NCBI GenBank assembly: GCA_026120185.1
Contig: JANUWF010001937.1
Coordinates: 2,852,001-2,916,000, forward strand
Direction of reading: 5' to 3'
From: Voacanga thouarsii
Taxonomy: Eukaryota; Streptophyta; Magnoliopsida; Gentianales; Apocynaceae
DNA: 64,000 nucleotides
Position 1 is the stretch's first letter, and every line of letters starts with the position of its first letter. The position numbers and the translations under genes were made by a program. The notes under the pieces were generated by a model, which saw only the letters and a program-made list of their open reading frames with translations, ran no database searches and was not told where the DNA came from. Shown in pieces: positions 34,300 to 44,788 of the stretch.

Positions 34300-35165
34300 G
34301 TACTTTATGCTCATTGGGATGATAAAAGTAACTACCCTTTGTTCATTTTGGATACCCAACAAAATAGAATAATTCTGATCTTAGTTCTAACTTATCTCCC
34401 TTCATCAGTACAAAAGTTGGACAACCCTATATCCTAAGATGATTCAAACTTGACCTACACCCAGTCCACATCTCTTAAGGCATCCTTGGTACTAATATGG
34501 AAAGAATCAAGTTCAGAATATATACCATTGTTTCCAGGGCATATCCCTAAAAAGAAACTGAAAGAGTAGTATGAGACATCATACTTCGGACCATTTCCAT
34601 CAAAGCCCTATTCCTTCTCTCAGCTACTTCATTCTGCTTGGATGTCCTTGACACAGAGAGTTGGGATACTATCTCATAATGTACTATGTAATCCTTAAAT
34701 TCACTGAGGGGGTAGTCTCCACCACAATTCGATTATAAGGTTTTGATCAATTTACCTATTCAACGCTCTACTTTAGCCTTAACCTCTTTGAACTTATCAA
34801 ATGAGTCAGACTTATACTTTATCAGATAAACACAGCCATACGTCGTACAATCATTCGTGAAAGTGATGAAGTATTCAAACCCTCCACTCGCTGGTGGAAA
34901 CAATAGACCACACATATCAGTGTGAACAAGGCTCAATTTCTTCTTGATTTTTTGCACCTTTTAGGTAAAAAAAAAACCTTCTAGTCATCTTTCTCATTAG
35001 GTAGGATTCACACTGATACCAACTTTTCAATCTCAATAAACTCAAAGGTCCATTATAGGTTAACCTCTGAATCCTAATTGAGTTAATGTGACTCAACCTT
35101 AAATGCCAAAGATATGTGTCGTTAACATTAGTCTTTCTCTTTCCATTTAACGATTCATTTTGAGC
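34300..35165 (-). pseudogene. CopA integrase relic
   Basis: Frame 34957-34760 reads MQKIKKKLSLVHTDMCGLLF, GGFEYFITFTNDCTTYGCVY and LIKYKSDSFDKFKEVKAKVE, the start of the copia integrase core with the first aspartate (HTDMCG). Toward 34300 the C-terminal part is recognisable as the Q-G-C-P-T-F-V and FVGYPK-like region, read with shifts. Upstream, toward 35165, the pre-integrase HLRH..LRLSH-like zinc-binding stretch is degenerate. Confidence 0.8.
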
Positions 35166-35795
35166 ATTGTTTAATTAGTTGTTAATATGATATATAAGAA
35201 TAATTTTTCATACAAGTGTCCAGTACACAAAACTTCTCTATTTCTACTGATAGTAATACTAGAATGGAAAGAAATAGAATAACAATGATTTATTAGTTTT
35301 GTAACTGAAATCAAATTTTGTTTAAAACATAATACATATAAAATATCCTTCAAAAGAACTATTCTATTACAATCAAAAAGAAATTCCAGCTCTGCCATGG
35401 CTTGGGCTCACACTTATACTCCATTTCTGACTTGTAGTCCATGTTTGCCTTTCTGGAATCTTCTTATCTTCCTAAACCCCTGCAAGAAGTTATAGATATG
35501 ATCAGTGGCCCTAGAATCAACAATCTAAGTGGAAGTTAATCTAACCAATAATACAGACTCTATATAGTAAACATTACCTATGGGGTATTTTTTGGCCTGA
35601 TGATCTAGACACTCTTTTTTCCTGTATCTCTTCTTCCCACATTTGAAGTACTTTGCTCTTTGGTTTATCTTTGGGCTGGGACTTAAGCTATGCCGCTGCA
35701 TTTATTTTCTTCTTCTTGATCTTTTAAGGCTTAGGCCCAGTTTTTAAAGAATAAGCCTTATCTATCATAGCCTTGGACTGTGACTTCATAACCTT
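35166..35795 (-). pseudogene. CopA protease and zinc knuckle relic
   Basis: Around 35535-35500 the minus strand reads IVDSRATDHIYNFLQG, where families have VDSGATDHICNSLQG, so the active-site glycine is changed to arginine. Frame 35398-35171 continues with MAELEFLFDCNRIVLLKDIL and CFKQNLISVTKLI, the usual post-protease stretch. A degenerate knuckle (CGKKRYRKKEC) lies near 35620. Confidence 0.82.
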
Positions 35796-36370
35796 CTCTG
35801 CCACCTAGAGCTTTTTTATCAACTTTGTTAAACCCATGTTTAACTTGTTCATATTGATATTCAACTTAAACTGAGTGAAAAAGTCTGGCAGAAATTCAAA
35901 AACCATATCCACTTGACTCTCGGGGTCAATCACAACCCCTAAGACTTTCGTTTCCTCAAAAGTAACAATCATTTTGACCATATACCCCCTGACTAATGCG
36001 TCCTCAGCTATCTTAGTGTTAATGATCATTCTAAGAGCCTCCTACCTTGTGGGCTAACTCTTATCAGTGAATATTGTAGCCAATGACGTGATAATATCAT
36101 AATCAGTGGCCATTTACTCATATTTTGACTGAAGCACATTAGACATAGAGGCTAACATGTAACAACGAGCCATCTCATTAGCCTTTCTCTATGCCTTCTC
36201 AACCTCTCGCTCTTCCCCGATGGAACCCTCCCCTATAATAGGGATGGTTTCGTATAGGACATACGTATACTCTTCTACAGTGAGTATTATATCTAGATTC
36301 CTTTTCCAGTCTATATGGTTTGGACTCATTAGCTTATTCTCACAGAGAATAACGGTAAAAGCTTGAAAGA
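35796..36370 (-). pseudogene. CopA gag relic
   Basis: The N-terminal part (about 36340-36080) gives NKLMSPNHIDWKRNLDIILT, YVLYETIP and MARCYMLASMSNVLQSKYE. Frame 36029-35805 continues with MIINTKIAEDALVRGYMVKM, VIDPESQVDMVFEFLPDFF and MNKLNMGLTKLIKKL. These are copia gag landmarks (NKL.G.NY.DWKRNLDIVL; MLASMSNVLQ.QHE; ...I.SLP.SF..F...YNMNK). Stops are present. Confidence 0.85.
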
Positions 36371-36640
36371 ACCTCCACCAACCATTTTTGAAAATTAAAA
36401 ATAAAAGAAAATTCTCAGTTTGTGAAAAAAAAATAATAATTTGGGCACTTTATCCTCATATTAAAACTGATAATAGTTAACTCTATCACTATTATCTTTA
36501 ATATGATCAATTTAGCTCTTAGGAAAACTGGCATAGCTTCTTCAAAAGATTAACAATTTCCTAAGCTAAGTATGTTGGCGGCCACAAATTGACTACCCTT
36601 CTGCATAATAATCTAAAAAATAACCAAGACCATTTCTTTA
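36371..36640 (-). other. CopA leader remnant up to a rearrangement junction
   Basis: AT-rich non-coding sequence upstream of gag. No PBS or LTR follows. At about 36640 the sequence becomes the TRG 3' LTR, itself lacking its outer three quarters. A deletion or recombination joining the two elements is the simplest reading. Confidence 0.6.
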
Positions 36641-36899
36641 ATCTCGAGCTCTGCTTGTTAGTTCTTTGGTCTTCAATCCTTGTTTCAATGTTGGCTTAAT
36701 TCTCCACAAGGATTGTTGTTCCTTTTGTATCCTATTTACAGCTCATTTCACTACCCATCTCTTGGCAATCTTTTTTACTCTTGGCTTGTATACTTGGATG
36801 GCTTGAAAATCCTCCCAAAACTAAGGAGACTAGATGCAAGTCTTGACTTTCCATCCCAGTTCTTTAGATGTGCCTTGTTGTATGGACAGATTCCAATCA
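36641..36899 (-). repeat. TRG 3' LTR, truncated
   Basis: This copy matches 43083-43336 closely (Cys/Leu-coding run around 36680-36900 and 43117-43336). It ends, in element orientation from the PPT, with TGATTGGAATCTGTCC, against TGATAGGAATTTGTCC in the other LTR. The remaining about 790 bp are missing. Confidence 0.88.
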
Positions 36900-36915
36900 T
36901 TTCCCCCTTCTTTTA
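36900..36915 (-). other. TRG polypurine tract
   Basis: The minus strand reads TAAAAGAAGGGGGAAA directly before the TG of the 3' LTR, a clear PPT. Confidence 0.88.
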
Positions 36916-36999
36916 GATGATTCATCCTTGAATCGATATGCCTTGTTGCTTGTACGGATTTCTCTGCATAAGAATTCAATCAAGAGTTTATATGTGAAA

Positions 37000-38120
37000 A
37001 TAAAATTTCAGGCTTTTACTCCGCAACTCCTGCCTTATTTTCTCTCTTCTCACCCCAGTTTTTTCACTCACATCTTACTTCGCTCTTTTTCTTCCCTCTT
37101 GTTGTTTTCACTTTTCCAAACCCACGTTGGCACTCTTGTTTTATCTCCTTGCTCCCTCGTGTGTTCTCTCTCCTCCCTTGCTTTTGCTTACATTTGGAGC
37201 TCTAACATCTCTTTTTCTTCTTTTGTTCTTCTCTTATTTTCTTTTCATTTTTGCTCCTATTTTTTCTTCTCTCGCTTTTCCCTCTCTTTTTGTTCTCTTC
37301 TCTTTTTATCTTCCTCTCCCAAAATGTTTTGATCTTTTACAATCTCACTTGGGGACATAGGGCAAAGTATGAATTTTCTTCCATTCTTGCACAAAGAATA
37401 AGTGTTTTTCTTTCTATGGTGAACTACCTCCCTATCATATAACCAAGGCCTTCCCAACAATATATGCCCAATATGCATGGGAAACACATCACACGTCACC
37501 TCATCTTTATATCCCCCCATGATAATTGTGACATTAACTTGTTTGTTCACCTTTACTTCACCACAATTGTTCAACTATTAAGGCTTATAAGGTTTAGGAT
37601 GTTTTAAGGTCTCCATTCCCAATTCTTCTACCAATGTAGCACTAATAACATTTTTATAACTCGCTTCATCAATAATTAAGATACATGGTTTTTCTTTGAT
37701 TTGACACTTAGAATAGAAAATATTTTCTCTTTGTAGATCCTCTTTTCTTTCAACCATACAAGCTTTATCAATTTCCCTTATAACACCAATTAATGCACAT
37801 GGTTTCTCAAGTGTATCCCCATTTCTTCCATCTACTCTATCTCCTCCACTAGATTTGGTGTCATTTTGTGAAGTTGAACTAGATTCTTCATTCTTACTAG
37901 TTTCACTCATTTTCATTTGCTTTTGCACCACCTCTAACCAACTCCTCTTTTTCTCCTCTTGTGGATGTGAGCTTTCTCCCACTTTATAAGTACTGGAAGC
38001 ACTTTGGGAACCTTCATCCATAGCATAAATTTGTTTCCCTTCTACTTCATTCCTTGAATGTATTTTCTCTTCAGCAAATTCAACTCTATTTTGCTCAACT
38101 TCTTCTTAATCATTCTCCTC
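37000..38120 (-). pseudogene. TRG protease-like domain with Lys/Arg/Glu-rich tail
   Basis: Continues the gag frame without any frameshift. 38021-37578 has an S/T/E-rich stretch, then QRENIFYSKCQIKEKPCILI, IDEASYKNVISATLVEELGM and HPKPYKP. After two stops (37575-37580), LNNCGEVKVNKQVNVTI, DEVTCDVFPMHIGHILLGRP and WLYDREVVHHRKKNTY follow. This is the protease region of chromovirus-like pol, but the active-site box is IDEAS, where relatives usually have IDGGS. Beyond it the frame becomes a highly charged EEDKKRREQKEREKREKKK stretch running to about 37020, and then the PPT. No RT sequence follows. Confidence 0.8.
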
Positions 38121-39212
38121 TTACACTTCTAGTGGATATGACGCTTCATCTAGAAAGAATAAGATATTGTAGAACTCTTTAGTCTCCCCCTTTGTTAGAC
38201 GTGATTGATCCACTTTATCTCCTTCATCATCACTAAGCTCCTCATCAAGCTCATCAACATTTTTTTCAACATTTTCATGCACTTTTTCATCATTTTGGTT
38301 AAGCATTTCTTGGCCTTTAGCTTCCCTTTCTAGCTTCTCCTCCTCAACAACTACAACATTTTTCGTGGCTACTTTAGTTTCAAGTCTAGTCTTTTGCTTC
38401 CCAATTTGTCTCTCTCCTTCGTAATTGTGCACCTCATAAAATCTTTTGTATTCTAATTTATTTGGACAATCAACCTTTGTGTGCCTTGTACTACAGCAAA
38501 TGTCACAAGCTAATCCTCTACTACTCCTTTGTTGCACCATGTTTATAGTGGCTTGAGATTCTCCCCTTTTTCCTTGCGGCTCTTCCTTCTCCTTTAGTTG
38601 TTGTAGCAAACTTGGGCACCTGTAGTAATAATAGCCATCACTCCTATTATTGTAACAATTATAGTTTTTCCTCTCATGCACCCATTCTTCCGATGTCTTA
38701 TGCAGCACATTCCTCCCTCTTTGATTAACTCTTTTTGAATAGCAATAGAAAGTGTGCTCAAAACTCCCACACATTTTGTACTCACACTCCCTCAAGTTCT
38801 TTTGCACCCCATACTTTGTTGTTTTTTGTGCTCCTCCCACATAAACTTCCTCATTCCAATATTCTGCATTCTTATGTTCTTCTTCTTCATATTCCCAATT
38901 TTTTCCCTCAAAACTACCATATCCTTCCCCACTCGAATAAGATTCTCCATTGTTTTCAGTCCTTCTACTCTAATCTTCCATAAGATTCAAGTTCTCACAT
39001 TCTTGATCACTTTCCCCTAGGTCTCCTTGATAGCTATCGTACTCCCTTTCACTCGTACTTTGCCCCTCATCTTGTTCATCTAAATATCCCATGCTCTCAT
39101 AGTCTTCCTCCTCATATTCTTACTTATGTTCATTATATTCCCCATAAGTACTATCACTATAGCAAGACTCCTTATCATAGTTATATCCTTTACTTTCACT
39201 CTAACTAGCCAT
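38121..39212 (-). pseudogene. TRG gag-like acidic protein with zinc knuckle
   Basis: 364 codons from ATG (39212-39210) to TAA (38123-38121), with three in-frame stops near the start (codons about 4, 31 and 81) and no frameshift. The N-terminal third is very rich in E, D, Y, G and S (for example EYEEEDYESMGYLDEQDEG). Residues about 235-248 form a CCHC knuckle, CDICCSTRHTKVDC, and a weaker Cys/His cluster precedes it. A second acidic stretch (NVDELDEELSDDEGDKVDQS) follows. A canonical Retrotrans_gag capsid domain is not apparent. The stops look like CAG or CAA codons changed to TAG or TAA. Confidence 0.7.
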
Positions 39213-40105
39213 TGTAAATTTTTTTTCAAGAGAAGTTCCCATAAAATTGAAGTAGAAAAGACAAGAAAAATTCCTCACCTCACTTCCTCAAGTGTTTACA
39301 CTCAATTTTTAGTGATCACTCTTCACTTGTGTTTGCACTCTTCTTAGCTTGAACTCACCCTCTTGCCTTTTTCAAACTCTCAACTCTACACTCAAGTTCT
39401 TCCCAACTCTTTCCCATTTCAAATGATTTAGTTCTACTAGTCAAGTCAACTAAATTTCAAGGGATAAGAAAGAAAGGTGTATTAAAGGCAATTTCTCAAA
39501 CACTTGGTGTGCAACAAGGAAAATTCATGGATTTCAAGTATTGTTAAACTAAGTGATGCTATCAAAACCTCAAGAACACAATTTAGAAATTAACAATCAC
39601 TTAAGAAAATAATGACACAAGCAACTTCAAGAAGTAGTAGTAGGAGTTCAAGATGTGCAAATATTTTCCAAATTTGAGACAAATGCAATATGAACAAATC
39701 TTCTAGCATCAACAAGAACACCAATTAAGTCCACAAATGCATTCTACTAATCAAACTAGCCATCATACTTCATGAATAGATATTTTGGTAGTTAAGTATA
39801 AGTAATCACAATTCATTGTGACAATATATCAAACACATTGTGTGCATTCCCGTAGCTCAATTTAATATAGCAAATTTCAGCTTGGTTTTGGCCCCAAATC
39901 AACAAATTTTTACACCAAAAGACTCTTCAAACAACAATATACCATGTAGAGTTAAATTAACAACATTGTCATGGCATAAATTCAAGTTTTTAACATTAAA
40001 AAATAGCAATAGAAAAAGTGACGAAAATTTAAAAATCAATAGATCTTGTAGAAGATTATACCTTAGCCTAAAGAAAGTTAGTTGATTAGAATCAACACAA
40101 TGCAA
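39213..40105 (-). other. TRG leader
   Basis: About 0.9 kb between PBS and the gag-like ATG, AT-rich, without a supportable frame. Plus-strand frames here (39126-39347, 39840-40085) have no recognisable content. Confidence 0.7.
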
Positions 40106-40117
40106 GCTTTGATACCA
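40106..40117 (-). other. TRG PBS, tRNA-iMet type
   Basis: The minus strand reads TGGTATCAAAGC two bases after the LTR end CATATCA. One base differs from the tRNA-iMet complement TGGTATCAGAGC. Confidence 0.88.
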
Positions 40118-40119
40118 CT

Positions 40120-40648
40120 TGATATGATCTTGAGAAGCACCAAACTTGTGGATTAAACTCAAGAACAAGAACCCTAACAAACTCACACACAAGAATGTCA
40201 AAATACAAAAAACTTAACACTCTTTTGATAATATGAATATATCCTACTTCTAAGACACCTTAACACCCCTAATCTAACTAGAGATTAAAATACCAAGGAT
40301 AGGAATTTGAAGGCATCTAACTTAAACCTATCAAACATACTAGGCAATCTAACACATAGAATAGAAAAGGAGTTGAGATTATCCCTAAAGGTTTAGAGGC
40401 AAGATCAAATGTGGGACTAAATCCTTTGATTTAGTCTTGTTGTTTAATGGAATCACCCGTGAGGATCACCCTCAAGAACTCTCTCTAGAGAGAAAATCTA
40501 AATTCTCCTTCCCAAAATATCAAAGTTCTTTTTACAAAGCTATAAGAGCATATTTATAGTTGCCTTGACATAACTACTTAACAAACTAATCCTAGCTATT
40601 AAATGGCCTTAATACAAGTTTTGAGGCCCTATTACATGCCTTAAAATA
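40120..40648 (-). repeat. TRG 5' LTR, inner part
   Basis: Plus-strand TGATATGATCTTG... is the LTR 3' end in reverse. The LTR continues after the LINE at 42816 and ends at 43336, about 1050 bp in total once the LINE is removed. Confidence 0.85.
40550..40560 (-). promoter_or_regulatory. TATA box of TRG 5' LTR
   Basis: The minus strand reads ACTATAAATAT inside the LTR. With the LINE removed, the GC-rich motif cluster (42893-42990) lies about 165-270 bp upstream. Confidence 0.55.
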
Positions 40649-42802
40649 TTTTTTTTTTTTATATATATAAGCCATACCAAAAGGGGTGAAACTTTATTAA
40701 TAAATAAAAAATTTACAGAACTAAAAAAAAGATATTAAAATCGGGGAATAAGAAAACCCCTAACTTTTTGTCTAGTGACCATATGATGAGAGGAACCTTA
40801 TTGCACTTGACTCCGTTTACCTTTCTTGGATCGGATTGGGATGAAATTATCTTCATCACAATAAGAATCACCATCTTCAACTAAATATATAAAAAATTTC
40901 GAGTAGGAATATGATCAAACTGATATGCTTTTCCCTTATGTGACTGCTTAGCCTTCTTCGGAACCTCATTTTGGAAATCTGGACGAATCATTTTTTTTTA
41001 AGCAGAAGACTCTGAACAATAACCATTTGAAACACATTTTTTACCTCGGGTTGCACGAACTTTGGCCTGCAGCATTTGGGGTCTAATACATCTATCATCC
41101 TTAGGAATATTGGGTAAAGAGCCATCCAGATTAGAATGAAATTCTAGCACTTCCCTATGTACAGTAGACTCACATACATTCAAAGGCCCATGCCCAATCT
41201 CGTCATTATGTCCATTATCAACACGCATGTGAGAGTTGCTCTGTTGAGCTATCTGAATGGTATTAATCGTGAAGTCTAGCTACTCATCAAGGATAGCCAA
41301 ATCAGCTAACAAATAACTATTAGGCTTGGTAAAAGTCTGCATGGAAAAAGACTGCAACATCGTGTCTGCGTCACAGTAGCATAGGGAAGTCTGCTGACTG
41401 TGGTGATTTGTTGGCTGCGAAGTCTGATCCATAACTCCAGCATCCCTTACAACGGGGATATCTACTTGCACCCAAGAAGTAGGAGCAAAAAATGTTTCTC
41501 GAGAATCAACCTCGATGAATGTTGACGTACTGGCATTACCCACTGCGCTTAAGATACGGTTGAAAGCATGAGAAACAGCAACATCAGTTACAATATTTCC
41601 AGGAAGACAAGATTGTAACACAGGCGTAACACCTTGCTACGAAGGTTGTGGAGAAATAGCAAAGATACTTGGCCATGTCCCTTATCCGAACCAGAATTTG
41701 ATACAATCTGAGAATGTAACCGAGGACTCTCCGGAGGCAAAATAGTTGAATTCAGGATTCCTAAATGAGCTGCAATCTCGCATTCTATAGGACTCTCATC
41801 CCTACCCAAGGAGGATTCTTCGGCATGTGGATCGCCTTGCTGTTGTGCATCTAGCTTTTCGGCTTGCGGCTGCTAAACCTCTCCCGGTGCTTGTTGCCGT
41901 CCTTCACTGGGACTTTCCCGTGGCTCATCTGTGACTTCATGATCTACTGATGTTACTAGATTCTTCCTAACCCATTGGTTTTGCGTCGGCTTGATGTTTT
42001 TAAGCTTTAGGAGCGATCTAGCTACAAGAACCTCTGTATTTCAGCCACACATTACTTTATCATCACCAATTCTACAGCATTTAACATAATATGAAGGGAG
42101 ACGCTCATACACAACTGGCTAATAAAACCCAATGTCTCCATCTCCAACCCAGATCTTTCTCGGAAGGGGTTTTAGCAAATCAAGCTCAACACAAATACGA
42201 GCCACACTCGGACGAGTCAACAGAACTGTGGCATCATCTAGCTTGAGAGGATGGCCTATTGTAAAAGCAAGAGAGAACAAAGCCGGCTAATTGAAATAAA
42301 GAATAGGCAAACTCTCCATGGAAACCCATACAGGCACAATGGAAGGATCAACAGAAACTCTAAACTCACCAGTCCATTTCATGATCCTCATAGGGAAACC
42401 CATTAGAAACCATAGGCCTTTCATCCAGAGTCGCAAATAATCCTCATCTATTGAAGGACGTATAAGAACATGCCTGTAGTACAGCCAACCAATCTCAACA
42501 AAACCTTTCAAACCAATGGTCCGAAAAACCTTGCGAAGTCCCTCCATTGACGGCTTTTTTTGTGGAAACTTTCTAACCAAGGCTAATCGAAAAGGAGCAA
42601 CCATTTGAGAAATTTCATCTTCTGAAAAGAAAACAACAGGGACTCCCTTGTATTGTGAAACCGATTTGATCTGCAAAGTAGAAGATCCACCAGAAAATAA
42701 AGAAGCAAAAGATCTCCTTCCCCAGGCCGAGGAGGGATCAGAAGGTGCTGTCGAAGGAGCCCTCTCCTCCGCCATAAAAACTAGGTTTAAAGGCTAATAG
42801 AA
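40649..42802 (-). mobile_element. ORF1-only LINE (L1-type) retrocopy
   Basis: A minus-strand retroposed copy bounded by a 13-bp target duplication, atgccttaaaata (40636-40648 and 42803-42815). It ends in a short poly(A) tail (poly-T at 40649-40660 on the plus strand) after a TTTATTAATAAAGTTTCACC 3' end. It begins 27 bp before an ATG. It encodes a DUF4283-type ORF1 and has no ORF2 (endonuclease or RT), although the 5' end appears complete. It is therefore an internally deleted or naturally ORF1-only LINE derivative, inserted in the TRG 5' LTR. Confidence 0.88.
40998..42775 (-). pseudogene. LINE ORF1 with DUF4283 domain, broken
   Basis: ATG at 42775 starts MAEERAPSTAPSDPSSAWGR. Residues about 45-160 carry the DUF4283 pattern (ISQMVAPFRLALVRKFPQKK; IDEDYLRLWMKGLWFLMGFP; MRIMKWTGEFRVSVDPSIVP; VWVSMESLPILYF). 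After a stop, RPSVARICVELDLLKPLPRK follows, then a degenerate CCHC knuckle region (YYVKCCRIGDDKVMC). The frame continues with stops (Q codons lost) to about 41600. It then shifts by one into 41621-41280 and 41228-40998 (...RATRGKKCVSNGYCSESSA). DUF4283 plus a knuckle is the standard ORF1 of plant L1 elements and of related domesticated genes. A processed pseudogene of such a gene is an alternative. Confidence 0.8.
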
Positions 42803-42815
42803 ATGCCTTAAAATA

Positions 42816-43336
42816 GATTAAAACATAATAAAAGTCGTGAAAATTAAATTACAACTAAAAAGGCTAAAAATAAGAAAACTTGCAAAAGTTTAGAACCGGC
42901 CCGAATAGGGCTAGTACCGGCTCTAGCACATGGAACCGGTGCTGGCTCGGTCGATCTGGGCCGGTGCTGGGTCAGCTCTGGGCAGCCTCTCTTACTTTAA
43001 TGCACTCCAACCCCTGCTCATTTAACCTCTATTCCTTTTTCATGTATTTTTTTGATCTTCCAAATGAAATATTGGTAGTCTCGAGCTCTTCTTATTAGTT
43101 CTTTAGTCTTCAATCCTTGTTTCAATGTTGGCTTAATTCTCCACAAGGATTGTTGTTCTTTTTGCTTCCCATTTATAGCTCCATTCACTACCTATCTCTT
43201 GGCAATCTTTTTAACTCTTGGCTTGTATGCTTAGATGGCTTGAAAATCCTCCCAAAACCAAGAAGACTTGAAGCAAGTCTTGACTTTCTATCCCTCTTCT
43301 TTAGATGTTCCTTGTTGCATGGACAAATTCCTATCA
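42816..43336 (-). repeat. TRG 5' LTR, outer part
   Basis: Continues the LTR beyond the LINE. 43083-43336 pairs with the 3' LTR at 36641-36899. The five bases aattc follow at 43337-43341, the expected right target-site copy. The left copy was lost with the 3' LTR truncation. Confidence 0.85.
42893..42990 (-). repeat. GC-rich GGCRCC/GGTGC motif cluster in U3 of TRG LTR
   Basis: Contains GAACCGGCCCG, AGTACCGGCTCTAG, GGAACCGGTGCTGGCTC and GGGCCGGTGCTGGG in about 100 bp, upstream of the TATA box. It is similar in vocabulary to the clusters in the Athila-type LTRs and the CopB leader. Confidence 0.6.
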
Positions 43337-44365
43337 AATTCAGTAGGCCAACTCTCAAAGGCTTAAGGTAATTGCTCTTTATATGGTTGGGATCTCCACA
43401 ATTGTAGCACTTCCTTGTTAGGTTCTTAGACTAGCAGTCCTTTTCCACAGGCCCCCACTTACTACAAAATTGACTTGTAAGAAGGTTTGGTGCAGAGTTC
43501 AAAGGTGTGGTCCGAGTCTACTTCCCTTTATTATTCGACTACTAGTTTAGGGGTTGTTTATAATTATTTTGTTTCGGAGGGAACGACAGTCTCTAAGTCA
43601 TTTGGCTCTTATCCTTACTTTCTGTCCTAGTGGTGGCGGCATCCACGGTAGCATAAGCAATAAGAGAAAATAGTGAAAAATGTCTCCTCAGCTCTTGTCG
43701 AGTCCCTTGACAAATTGCCTAGTCCTATTATGCTCCATATCCACTAGTCGCCTACAATACTTTGAGAGCTTGTTGAATTGAGCAGCGTATTAGGTGACTG
43801 GCATGTTCCCTTACTTTAGCTTCTGAAACTCATCTTCTCTTTTCTCCACCACCCATTTAGGAACGTATTCTGCACTGAACTCCTCAACAAATCCTCCCCA
43901 AGTCTATTCCTCGCCAATTCTCCTCCATTCTTCCCGGATTCGATGCACTAGTCTTGTTCAGGTCCTCTTAATTTGAAGACTATAAATCTCACCATACACT
44001 GCTTAGAATACTGCAGTATGGAATGGATATCTTCTATTTTCTTAGTCCATTGCTTGGCCTTTTGGTCTTGCTGGCCTCCCCGAGAAATGTGGGTGGCTTG
44101 AATTTTAGGAACTATTCAAGCTCCTCATCTTGTTCATAGGAGGTTCTTGTCTCAGATAAGGTGTGCAGTAGTTCTGTCTTACTGAACACTTACCCTATAT
44201 TAACACTGTCTCTGATCTCTTTGGGTTAGTTTCCTATCTTTAGTTGGCTTCCACTTTTTCTTTACGTATAGAAAATGGTGCGGTCTCGAATACAGGAGTT
44301 ATAGGCATAGCTGCATGTCTCCCTCTTCCTTGGGAGGTCACTTCACGGTTTGGTGCCATCTTCAT
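43337..44365 (-). pseudogene. Tek gag (Ty3/gypsy, chromovirus-like), 3' end lost to TRG
   Basis: ATG at 44365 opens MKMAPNREVTSQGRGRHAA. Further down, with shifts, FLKFKPPTF, then WTKKIEDIHSILQYSKQCMV with RFIVFKLRGPEQD, then GGFVEEFSAEYVPKWVVEKR, EDEFQKLK and YAAQFNKLSKYCRRLVDMEH. This is the Retrotrans_gag pattern. A knuckle start, KCYNCGDPNHIKS (near 43400), is cut at 43337 by the TRG insertion. Many Q codons appear as stops. No pol of this element is present in the window. Confidence 0.82.
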
Positions 44366-44788
44366 GTTAGAGACACATTAAACTAATTAAAAGTTCACAT
44401 GGAGGGTAGATAGGTATCTTGCCTTAAGTGATTGAATGTTAAAGCTAAATTAGTAGGTATCAACCAATAAGTAGTAAAAAAACATAATAAGAAAACTCAC
44501 CCATGCATGAATTCATATGGAGCATGCTGTTACAAAGAAAGAATCAAATGCCAAGCTGTACATGTTGAAATAAAGCAATACATGAAAGTATTCAAATAAG
44601 GAAATTGCAATTGTTCATATGTCGGACATATTGAACAAAAATAACAGAATACCACTAAGGGTTTTCAGTGTCCTAGCACTCCAGGTGATCTCTCATTGGT
44701 CACTCATCGCCCAACTCCTCATCCCAAGGTTCGTACAAACAACCTCCAGTGTTCTTCAAGAAGTCTATGCCCTTTCCATCTACAAATC
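44366..44788 (-). other. Tek spacer between upstream ORF and gag
   Basis: The frame that follows the upstream ORF shows only short broken pieces on the minus strand. A 129-codon frame on the opposite strand (44619-45008) is its antisense and has no recognisable domain. Confidence 0.5.

Larger units (their letters stand above)
30547..36640 (-). mobile_element. CopA element, 3' LTR plus internal region, 5' LTR lost
   Basis: Minus-strand Ty1/copia element of the family that left the two solo LTRs at 7.1 and 9.7 kb. It has a 3' LTR (30547-32456), PPT, then RNase H, RT, integrase, PR, gag and part of the leader, in reverse order on the plus strand. It ends without PBS or 5' LTR at about 36640, where the truncated 3' LTR of TRG begins. 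All domains are heavily mutated. It inserted in the 3' LTR of Ath2. Confidence 0.9.
36641..43336 (-). mobile_element. TRG: non-autonomous Ty3/gypsy element with gag-protease only
   Basis: Minus-strand element. The 5' LTR (40120-43336) is interrupted by a LINE copy and followed by a tRNA-iMet PBS (40106-40117). One long frame (39212 to about 37000) encodes an acidic gag-like protein, a protease-like domain and a Lys/Arg/Glu-rich tail. The PPT (36900-36915) and inner part of the 3' LTR (36641-36899) follow. There is no room for RT, RNase H or integrase between protease and PPT. It fits the class described as TR-GAG elements, mobilised by enzymes of a relative. It inserted in the gag of Tek at 43336/43337. 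Confidence 0.85.

Noticed and set aside
36868..37442. Plus-strand Phe/Leu/Ser-rich frames up to 154 codons, like membrane proteins
   Set aside because: They are the antisense of the Lys/Arg/Glu-rich tail of the TRG frame, and poly-pyrimidine composition explains the hydrophobic appearance.
38735..39020. Plus-strand hydrophobic frames
   Set aside because: Antisense of the acidic TRG gag-like frame.
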